In this document: positions 47,405 to 56,280 of the stretch, piece after piece
How the letters are laid out: each line of letters opens with the position of its first letter
How positions within the stretch are numbered: position 1 is the first letter of the stretch
Source of the DNA: Paulownia fortunei
Lineage: Eukaryota > Streptophyta > Magnoliopsida > Lamiales > Paulowniaceae
Length of the DNA: 64,000 bases
NCBI GenBank assembly: GCA_019321725.1
Contig: CM033110.1
Coordinates: 7,185,278-7,249,277, forward strand
Reading direction: 5' to 3'
The notes under the pieces: model-generated
Database searches by the model: none
The model's input: the letters and a program-made list of their open reading frames with translations, nothing else
What the model was told of the DNA's origin: nothing
Position numbers and translations under genes: made by a program

Positions 47405-47960
47405 AATAATCAGATTTCACAAGCTATCAATGAGATCAGAAGCACACTTTCAACACTGACAACTTCTTTGCGTACTCATGAAAAAGGTAAATTTCCTTCT
47501 CAATCTCAACCTAATCCTTCCACTCAGTGTCATGTTTTTTCTTCAGGTGAAAATGCAGTCAAGGAGGCTAATTCAGTTACAACTCTTTGGAATGGAAAAG
47601 TTATTGACAAGACTATTCATCCCAAGGAGAAAGTTTCTAATCCACCTCTAGAAATAAAAAATGGAAACGGTCTTGACGACGAAAGTAAGTTTGAAGAAGG
47701 TAAGTGTGAAAATGATGAAAAACAAAAATATTTACCTCCAACACCCTTTTCTCAAAGATTGCAAGCAACTCAGAAATTGAACTCAAATGCCGAAATTTTT
47801 GAAATTTTTAAACAAGTCAAGATTAATATTCCATTATTGGATGCAATCAAGCAGGTTCCACCTTATGCCAAGTTTTTGAAAGATTTGTGCACAATCAAAA
47901 GAAAACATCATGTACAAAAGAAGGCGTTTTTAACTAAAAGAGTTAGTTCAATCATTCAAT

Positions 47961-48556
47961 AATTCACTCCACCCAAGTACAAAGATCCAGGTTGTCCAAC
48001 CATTTCATGTATTATAGGAAACACTAGAATAGAGCGTGCTTTGCTTGATCTTGGTGCTAGTGTAAATCTTCTACCTTTCTCAGTTTATGAACAGTTAGGT
48101 TTGGGAGAACTTAAAACAACTTCTGTTGTACTCCAACTAGCAGACCGTTCGATTAAAGTTCCAAAGGGAATAGTAGAAGATGTGTTGGTACAAATTGATA
48201 AGTTTTACTTTCCAGTTGATTTCATTATTTTGGACACAGAGCCTGTTGCACAAACACATACACAAATTCCTATCATTTTGGGTCGTCCTTTTCTTGCAAT
48301 TTCAAATACTTTGATCAATTGTAGAAATGGTATTTTGAAGTTATCATTTGGAAATATGACTTTGGAACTAAATGTGTTTAATGTTTGTATGCAACCTGCA
48401 GAAGATGTCGAAGTACATGAAGTGGATTCAATTGAGGAAGTTGTTCATGAATACTTTACTACTACTAACTCTTCAGATTCTTTGGAGACTTGTTTTGAAA
48501 GTGAAAGTATTTATAAAAAGGCACACACTAATACCATCTCTGAATTTTTGCAGTAA
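47961..48556 (+). pseudogene. Protease (retropepsin) region of element C
   Basis: Aspartic protease domain of the polyprotein. It begins after the stop at 47960 (TPPKYKDPGCPT), and the catalytic DLGASVNLLPF lies at about 48044-48077. The open frame from 48041 runs 171 codons. Further family features are LQLADRSIKVP, VDFIILDTEP and IPIILGRPFL. The domain itself looks intact, and the frame ends with TAA at 48554. Confidence 0.9.
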
Positions 48557-50140
48557 TAAGAAAAATATTTTTGGAAGCTAAGGTTCGAAGAACTTTCATT
48601 ATCAACAGTAAAATGTATTCCATTAAGTATTAAAGCTCCCGTGGTTGATTTGAAACCTTTGCCAATTAATTTGAAATACTCTTTCTAGGGTGAGAATGAG
48701 ACTTTTCTAGTAATAATTTTTTCCAAACTCGATTCATCTCAAGAAGGTAAGTTGATCGAAACTCTAACAATGCAAAAGAATGCTTTAGGATGGACCATTG
48801 CTGATATTAAAGGTATTAATCCTTTCATTTGCACACATAACATCTATCTAGAGGAAAATGCTAAACCTTCTAGAGAAATGCAACGAAGGCTAAATCCTAA
48901 TATGAAAAAAGTAGTGAGAAATAAAGACATTAAACTCTTAGATAATGGAATCATTTATTCTATTTCTGATAGCAAATGGGTAAGTCCTACTCAAGTTGTA
49001 CCTAAGAAATCTGGAGTTACTGTAGTCAAGAATGAGAATGATGAATTAATTCCAACTAGGACTGTTACTGGTTAGCGAATGTGCATTGATTATAGAAAAC
49101 TCAACTCAGTTACTAGAAAAGATCATTTCCCATTACCTTTCATGGATCAAATTTTAGAAAGAGTTGCGGGACATAATTTTTATCATTTTTTAGATGGATA
49201 TTTTGGGTATAATCAAATTGCAATTGCACTTGAAGATTAAGAGAAAATAACTTTTACATGTCCTTTTGGTACTTTTGCATATCGAATGATGCCTTTTGGA
49301 TTATGTAATGCACCAGCTACATTCCAACGATGCATGCTTAGTATTTTTAGTGACATGGTTGAACATTTTCTTGAAGTCTTCATGGATGATTTTTCTATTT
49401 TTGGTAATTCATTTGATGATTGCTTATCTAATTTAGAAAAGGTTTTGATTAGGTGCGAAGAAAAGAATCTTGTGCTCAATTGGGAGAAATGTCACTTCAT
49501 GGTAATAACTGGTATTGTTCTTGGATACATTATATCATTAGAAGGTATTGAGGTTGACAAATCTAAAATTGAGTTAATTGCCAATTTGCCAACACCAAAG
49601 ACTGTGAAGGAGATTAGATCATTTTTAGGACATGCTGGTTTTTATAGAAGATTTATCAAAGATTTTAGTATAATATCTAAACTTTTGTGTAATCTTCTAA
49701 CAAAAGACACTATTTTTGAATGGATTGAAAACTGTGAAAATGCTTTTGTTAAGCTTAAAAGCATGCTTACATCTGCTCCAATCATGCAGCCTCCAGATTG
49801 GACTTTACCTTTTGAAATAATGTGTGATGCTAGTGATTATGCTGTTGGAGCTGTCTTGGGACAAAGAAAAGATAAAAAACCATATATTATTTACTATGCA
49901 AGTAAAACTTTAAATGGTGCACAATTGAATTATACAACAACTGAAAAAGAATTCCTTGATGTAGTTTTTGCATTGGACAAATTTCGATCTTATCTTGTTG
50001 GCTCACCAATTGTTGTTTTCAGTGATCATGAAGCTTTGAAATATCTATTGTCAAAAAAAGATGCTAAACAAGACTGATTAGGTGGATTCTCTTACTCCAG
50101 GAATTTAATGTTACTATTCGAGATAAAAAGGGAGTAGAGA
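48557..50140 (+). pseudogene. Reverse transcriptase and RNase H of element C
   Basis: The RT fingers and palm start near 48880. CIDYRKLN follows just after a TAG at 49073-49075 that sits where Trp is normal, and FLDGYFGYNQ is near 49195. A TAA occurs at 49238-49240 where Gln is normal. The catalytic FMDD is intact near 49382. RNase H begins at about 49818 (MCDASDYAVGAVLG) with TTEKEF and SDHEALKYLL. The long frame 49286-50077 is open. A one-base loss near 50070 shifts the frame before the integrase. Confidence 0.92.
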
Positions 50141-51541
50141 ATGTAGTGGCTGATCATTTGTCGAGACTTGTTTGTGATGACTCAGTTCAAACCACACTTA
50201 TTAATGACACTTTCCCTGATGAACAATTATTTAACGTTTCTATTTTACCTTGGTTTGCTGACATTGTTAATTTTCTTGTAACAGGAAATATGCCATCACA
50301 TTGGAACTCTCAAGATAAAAAGAAGTCTTTGACTGAGGTTAAAAATTTTTATTGGGATGATCCATACCTATTCAAATATTGTCCGGATCAAATCTTTCGA
50401 AGATGTGTGCCTGACAATGAGATAGGTAATATTGTCAAATTTTGTCATTCAGAAGCATGTGATGGTCATTTTTCTGTAAAGAAAACTACTGCAAAAATCT
50501 TGCAATGTGGATTTTATTGGCCAACTCTTTTCAAAGATACTTACACTTTCTGCAAAAGTTGTGAAAATTGTCAAAAGTTAGGGTCCCTTTCAAAGAGAAA
50601 TATGATGCCCCTACACCCTATCCTAGTGATTGAAATCTTTGACTGTTGGGGTATTGATTTTATGGGGCCATTTCCATTATCATTTGGTTTTCTTTACATA
50701 TTGGTTGCCATAGATTATGTTTCAAAATGGATCGAGGCAATTCCTTGTCGAAACAATGATCACAAAATAGTGATAATTTTTTTGAAAGAAAATATTTTAA
50801 GTCGATTTGGAATTCCTAGATCTATTATCAGTGATGGGGGAAAATATTTTTGTAACAAAGTTTTTGGAACTTTAATGAAGAAATATGGAATCATACATAA
50901 AGTTGCAACCCCTTATCACCCTCAGACAAATGGACAAGTTGAACTTGCAAATAGGGAGATAAAATAAATTTTGGAGAAAACAGTTAACCCAAACCATAAA
51001 GATTGGTATCTTAGACTTACCGATACACTTTGGGCATATAGAACTGCTTTCAAAACATCATTAGGCATGTCTCCTTATAGGATAGTTTATGGAAAACCTT
51101 GTCATTTACCTGTTGAATTTGAACATAAAGCTTATTGAGCAATCAAAATGTTTAACTTCAACCTTGATGAAGCTTCAAAATTGCGCAAATTGCAAATCAA
51201 TGAACTTGAAGAACTGAGAAATGATGTATATGAGAATTCTAAAATTTATAAAGCAAGAATCAAAGATTTTCATGATAATAAAATTTCAAGAAAAATATTT
51301 GAGGTTGGTCAAAAGGTTTTTGCTTTATAATTCTCCATTGCATTTGTTTCCTGGAAAATTGAGATCAAGGTGGAGTGGTCCTTTTGTTGTAAAAAAAATA
51401 TATCCTTATGGGGCGATTGACATTGAGAATCCTAGAAATGGTAACATATTCAAAGTAAATGAACAAAGAGTTAAACCATTTCTAGAAAATCAATTTTCAC
51501 AAGAGAAAATTCTTTTTCTTTCTAACCCTTGTTATGATTAG
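50141..51541 (+). pseudogene. Integrase of element C
   Basis: Starts around VADHLSRL (50140). The zinc-binding HHCC region lies at about 50445-50575 (HSEACDGHF, CKSCENC). The catalytic core has all three acidic residues visible: GIDFMGPF near 50655, SDGGKYF near 50830 and the Glu in GQVELANREIK near 50945. Stops at 50965-50967 and 51136-51138 look like Gln and Trp codons turned into TAA and TGA. A frameshift near 51300 separates the C-terminal part (51335-51541, LRSRWSGPF). Otherwise well preserved. Confidence 0.9.
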
Positions 51542-51752
51542 TGTTGTATATATTCTTTTTTATCTGACATTATTTTTTATTTTTCTTCTTCTCTTCTTCT
51601 TCTTTTATTTTTTATTTTTTCTTTTGCCGGTTAAATGGCGGATAACGGTACTCCGTGGCTATAAAAGTCGGACTTGTCAGTTTCCCAAACAACTGAAATC
51701 CTTGTACAAATTTTCTTTGTTTTTCTCATTCACTTTTCTTGTTATTTTCAAA

Positions 51753-52310
51753 ATGGGTGACATTTTTCTAACTCTCAAGAAGCGATTTCCTTTTCTTCCT
51801 AAAAATGCAATTTTGAAAATTTATAAAATCAGGATTGAAAGATTGAGGATGCTTATGCACAAGGGCATCCCGGAGGACATACGATGGATAATTGAAGCAA
51901 AGGTAAGAGCAGGTGAGTTTTCACATGAGTTTCCAGATTTGCTTACTAGATACATGTCTGGTTTTGGTAAAAGCACATATTCAAAAAAACGAAGGGTGAA
52001 AAAAATGAAAGTTTGTCATATTTGTGCTAGATGGACTTGCAACACAAAGTGTCGTTCTTTAGGAATGATCTCTAAAAATCGAGAAGATAAACTTAAATTC
52101 ATTATGGATGGACTGAGTAAGGAGTCTTTAGATCACATTATATTGACTCTTGAGACATATTCATGTGGATTGGTACAACGTGCAATTCTTGATTTATGAG
52201 ATCGTTTTCGAAATGAATATGAGCTTTATAGTCTTGGGAATCTGACATTAAAAGACCATGTTTGCCAGTTTATAAGAAAACTGGATGGGAAGCATATCCT
52301 CGACCCATAA
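51753..52310 (+). CDS. Accessory ORF of element C, Cys-cluster protein of unknown function
   Basis: The ORF from ATG at 51753 encodes 148 residues to TGA at 52197-52199. The same frame then stays open to TAA at 52308-52310, and the TGA sits where Trp would fit (after LDL, before DRFRNEY). The protein is basic in its first half (LKKRFPFLPK, RIERLRMLM). At about residues 90-103 it has a tight Cys cluster, CHICARWTCNTKC (C-x2-C-x4-C-x3-C), which could bind zinc. The T-rich frame upstream (51534-51752) would add a hydrophobic stretch but is probably noncoding. It lies between integrase and LOG. I do not recognise the family, and it does not look like a typical Athila env-like protein. Whether it is translated is unknown. 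Confidence 0.55.
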
Positions 52311-52550
52311 AGGGCATTTAAGCCGTTACTGGACGTAAAACCAGAGGAAGATGTGAGCCACAATCACAACTACATGTACATACACGTGTTAGTAGGTAAT
52401 TTTTAAATTTCGTATGTGTCCTTTATTTTAATCTTTTTGACAAAAGAAAAAGACATGCAATAAATGTATTCCCTGTTCACACCTCAATAAATATCACCGT
52501 ACTCACTCTATTTTTGCACAACTTATTTTCAAAAAAAAAAAATAAAAAAA

Positions 52551-53199
52551 ATGGAAGTTTCTTCAACTCGCAAATTTAATTCCATTTGTGTTTTTTGTGG
52601 ATCCAATCTAGGAAAAAATGGTGAGTTTATAGGGGCAGCCAGTAATCTTGGTAGAACTTTAGCAGAAAGAAAAATTCATTTAGTGTATGGGGGAGGCAGT
52701 TTGGGGTTAATGGGGAGTGTTGCTATTTCTGCTTATGTAGGAGGAAAGTTCTGGGAGTTATCCCAAAATCTTTAACAGTACAGAATATCACAGGTATGAC
52801 CATTGGAGATGAGCTAAAAGTGTCACATATTCAGGACAGAATGCCTAACATGTTAAACAATGCGGATGCATTCATCATTCTACCTGGCGGTTTTGGTACA
52901 CTGGAAGAATTATTCCAAATTGTCTCTTGGGCACAACTCAACATTCACCAAAAACCTATAGGTATTCTTAATGTTAATGGTTTTTATGATGGTTTGCTAT
53001 CTTTTGTAGATCATGCTGTGAAAAAAGGGTTATTTCAACTTCTGCGAGAAGAATCATCATTTCTGCTCCAACACCTGACCAGCTGATTGATCAACTTCTA
53101 GCATATGTGCCAAAACCTGATCCAGCCTTGGCCAATGTGGATTGGTCCAATAGGAACAATGGTCGAAAACGCAAATTGAATTTGACTCTCAGTCTGTGA
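52551..53199 (+). pseudogene. LOG: LOG-like cytokinin riboside 5'-monophosphate phosphoribohydrolase, intronless copy captured in element C
   Basis: Plant LOG enzymes release active cytokinin bases from their nucleotides. Almost the whole protein is recognisable over about 216 codons: ATG at 52551, ICVFCGSN near 52584, LVYGGGSLGLMG at about 52680, the signature PGGFGTLEE at about 52883-52909, WAQLNIHQKPIG, ISAPTPDQLIDQL, and TGA at 53197-53199. Two single-base frame changes (near 52750 and 53040) break the frame, so as assembled it is a pseudogene. Host LOG genes normally have several introns and none remain here, which points to capture from mRNA. It sits in sense orientation between the accessory ORF and the 3' LTR. 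The C-terminal extension (KPDPALANVDW, RKRKL) suggests one particular LOG subgroup. Confidence 0.92.
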
Positions 53200-54951
53200 T
53201 ACTTATTGTTAATAATTTTATCTAATAGTATGTGTTTTTTTTTGTTGTTTCAGCTTTATTAGCCGCATTTCAGGTGATATCTTTCAAACTCTACTTTCCT
53301 ATCTATTTTTGACATTGGGGACAATGTCTCGATTAGGTTGGGGGGAGGGATAATTGATATCATGACTTGTATATTCAATGTGTTTTTTTTTAGTATTGAA
53401 AAAAAAATATAAAATATATATTATATATATATAATATATATAAATCAAGCGTGTTTTTTTTATGGGTCCGTTGAAAGCATGAAAAAAAGGTGGCTGAGTA
53501 AAGGGTAATTGTAACACTCTTGAGACGCATCCCTATTTTTTGCATAACATGGCAGTTTGTAAAGTTTTTAACAAGTATTTGTGAATTATTAATTTTTTTT
53601 TGAGTCGTATAGGTTCTTCCAACTTCAATGATTAAAATTAAGCATGAATAATATGGTTTGATTGATGATGGGTGTTGTTTTGGACTTTGATGTTGTTATT
53701 TGGTTAATATATTTTTGTGATAATTATACTCAAATTTTATTTTGCACAAATAGTTATGTTATTTAGTTTGAAGACAATCATGTCAAAATATATAGTTCTT
53801 ATGCCCTTGCTCTAATCATCACTTGAATCTTCAACATGTAGGGGTTGAGTATTAGAACTTTTACTTTTGGTCTGTCGAGGCGAACGACTGATAGTGCACC
53901 ACTAGAAAAATGATTAAGGCATTAGGCTTTCTAGCACCATTGCCAAATCAGCTTGTTCCCTATATGATGTTTAAAGAAAACATCCCCCTAGTAAACCACT
54001 TTGAGCCTTACAATAAATAAATATTTTTTTTGTAACCATATCTTTTTACCTTGCCTAAATACACTATTATCCAACCCTTGTTCTAAAAATGATTGGAGTT
54101 TAAGAGACATTCAATTGAAAGCTTGGACTTACAAAAGAAATTCAGGTTGGGATAGAAGATAAGTGTGGGGGAGTTTCTCTTAAAAAAAAAAAGAAAAAAA
54201 GAAAAAAAGAAAAACAATATAAAAAAAAGTTGCAAAGTGCTACAAGTTGCAACTAAAAATGAGATGTTGCAAGATGAATAAGAGGGGTCCAATTCAATAA
54301 CAATAGACTCCAGTGTGAAATTTGTGGAGTTGGAGAATTCTTCATCGATAAATTTTATGTCTCTAATTCCATGAAGTTTTTAGAACCTTTGTTGCATCTT
54401 ATCCTTTTATTTCTTAGCTAAATCACCACCCTTTGGCCCCATTACAACCTTTGTTAAAGACCTTTTAATTTCGTGTGGTGCTTTCAGTGTAGTTGAGATT
54501 TGCACCAAAGGAAGAGCCTATGATGTTTAACTTTTCTGTTAGAGATTGGGTGATGGTTTTGTAAGGTTTTATGAGAATTCACTTATTTGAAACATGCATA
54601 GTTTCATCACTATTGACAGTAACTGTCCACACACACACTTGAGTATGATTATTGTGGAAATGTATTGATTTTTGAATGACTAAGAGTTAAACTCAACACT
54701 TGTTTGATTTTATTTCCATATTACTTTGTTGCTTCATGAGAATAAAAGTTGGAAGATAGTTATTATAGGTGTTTGTAGGTATCACTGCTGGAAACCTTCA
54801 CGAGACTATAACTCATCCTCTATGGGCCACCTAGGGGTTTAAAGGCTTGTTGCATATGCTAAATACAATCGTGATTTCCTACGAAAGTGGATTAGTTTAT
54901 GTTTGTTTTAAGCTTGCTCGAGGACAAGCAAGGGTTAAGTGTGGGGGAAAT
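53200..54951 (+). other. 3' noncoding region and polypurine tract of element C
   Basis: Noncoding. Contains the phrase GGGGACAATGTCTCGATTAG near 53318, a type of sequence common in the 3' region of Athila/Tat elements (compare GAGGACAATGTTAATTTTA near 57370). A TA-rich microsatellite lies near 53400-53445 and an A/G-rich run at 54178-54230. The last 315 bases match element A. The polypurine tract AGTGTGGGGGAAAT lies at about 54938-54951, directly before the LTR. Confidence 0.75.
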
Positions 54952-55500
54952 TGATAAGTGCATATTTTGACATATTTTTATATCAAATCCTTTATACTTT
55001 TCTTGCTTTATTCTTGTTAATATTATTGTTTTATTAATATTTTGTGTTAGGGAATAAATGGAAGCATGTTTCCAAACTTGTGCAGTTTTTGTAATTTGAG
55101 CATAACTTCATGATCAAAAGCTCTATCGACCTGAAGCTTATTTCATTTGAAAGCCAAGAGATAGAGGTACAACTTTTATGTTGGAGGATTAGCCCAATTC
55201 AGTGTTGATGATAGCAGAAAATTCATCCAAGTAGTTGCACAAAATGGATCACCAAAATTCGGATCAGAGTTCAGCCCAGTATTGACTTATTTTACCAATT
55301 CAGTTATATATCTTGAGCCCAAATTTATTTTGGTCTGAAATTTGGAAATGTTATACCCAAGAGGTATATAAACACGTTTTCTGAAGACAAGATGGTGTGA
55401 AAATGTGTTGAAATGGTAAAACCATAGGCTGAAAGTTGCTGCTGATGTTACAGGGCGGCTCTTGGACATAACTCGGTAATTTGACCATATCTCCTTCATC
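54952..55500 (+). repeat. 3' LTR of element C, truncated
   Basis: Starts TGATAAGTGCATA after the polypurine tract and matches the 5' LTR to CTCCTTCATCC (55500). It then switches abruptly to unrelated sequence, so about two thirds of the LTR is missing. By eye roughly 40 differences from the 5' LTR over the shared part. Confidence 0.88.
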
Positions 55501-56280
55501 CCCTTCGTTGTTGATGGGGGTTGCTCGCCAGTAAGTTGCTGTATTACTGGCGGCATATGCTTGAGCTACGCGCTGCTCTCGCTACTGATTAGGGCTACTC
55601 CCCTATTGGCTACTGTACCATCGGCAGCTCAAGTGCATAGCTTGAGCTGTCCTTATCTGAAATCTGCCTTTTCGCATCGAGCATTAAGGTGCATCTCTTC
55701 GGGTTAACCTCTAGTTCAATGTTGAGTAGTGTTATTTCCTCAGCTTTTCACATTCCTCACAGTCATTTTCCTTGAGTGGTAGTCCAGTTGATCTTGCCTA
55801 TCTTAAGGATACTCTCCCAAAAGAATTGAGCCTATTCTTAGTCTTCCTGAGTATACCAATGAGTCTGGGGAGGATGAGGAGTTGGATGATTTAAGTGATG
55901 AGTCTTCTAAGTCAAGTAAGGTTGGAGTTTCTTTAGGATATGATAAAATCTAAAGGAGTGGGGGATCCACCCTCACGAGAAAAAGATGTCATCCGGAGCA
56001 TTAAATTCTACTTCCACAAACCAGTCCCACTTAGCCCATTCTCGTGTGATGGACATAGAGGGTTGGGATACTTTTTTGAGTCTTGATGATCTTAGATTGG
56101 TGTGTAGGAAGCTTTCTTTGTCTACTTGTCATAGGTTTGTTCTTCCTCTCAAGGGTCCTTGGAAATAGATTTTTCTTCATCTCTATTTTGCCTTGCTTGC
56201 TTCCATGTAACATCTTTGTAATGCGTCAAGTGCCTTTATCCAAGTAATTTGACTTCATTGCACTTCATTCTATGGCATCC
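55501..56280. other. Unassigned sequence between elements C and D
   Basis: Starts with a GC-richer stretch (TTGCTCGCCAGTAAG...) at the break in the 3' LTR of element C. A 60-codon frame at 55986-56168 (MSSGALNSTST...) matches nothing I recognise. Probably the 5' remains of element D or another repeat. No supported gene. Confidence 0.4.

Larger units (their letters stand above)
43398..47960 (+). pseudogene. gag of element C, split by a nested solo LTR
   Basis: Structural protein frame, from ATG at 43398 up to the protease region. The capsid-like part lies at about 43500-44100 (FSLKDKAKNWLNSL near 43690), and a CCHC zinc knuckle CSNCELLGHSTNEC at about 44240-44283. A solo LTR sits at 44524-47404. 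If it and one target copy are ignored, the frame continues directly into 47410-47960. Defects: stops at about 43419, 43671, 43913, 43961 and 47960, and a one-base loss near 43775. Several stops look like Gln-to-TAA/TAG or Trp-to-TGA changes. Confidence 0.9.
41576..55500 (+). mobile_element. Element C: Athila/Tat-like LTR retrotransposon carrying a LOG gene copy
   Basis: Nearly complete Ty3/gypsy element. Order: 5' LTR, tRNA-Asp-type primer site, gag (interrupted by a solo LTR), protease, RT/RNase H, integrase, accessory ORF, LOG-like gene copy, polypurine tract, truncated 3' LTR. Without the nested solo LTR it is about 11 kb. By eye the two LTRs differ at roughly 40 of about 545 comparable bases, so it is much younger than elements A and B. 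The coding frames are disabled by a modest number of stops and single-base shifts. Confidence 0.9.

Noticed and set aside
51534..51752. Strongly hydrophobic N-terminal extension of the accessory ORF, resembling a membrane segment
   Set aside because: It is encoded by a T/C-rich homopolymer-like tract (mostly TTT and TTC codons). The ATG at 51753 starts the compositionally normal part. More likely a noncoding pyrimidine tract than a real membrane domain.
52551..53199. LOG copy as a functional host gene independent of the retrotransposon
   Set aside because: It lacks introns, contains two frameshifts, and sits between integrase and the polypurine tract of element C in the same orientation. Captured cargo explains it better.
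55986..56168. 60-codon ORF MSSGALNSTSTNQ... as a host gene
   Set aside because: No family recognised. It lies between retroelement fragments and has no continuation; kept as unassigned sequence.
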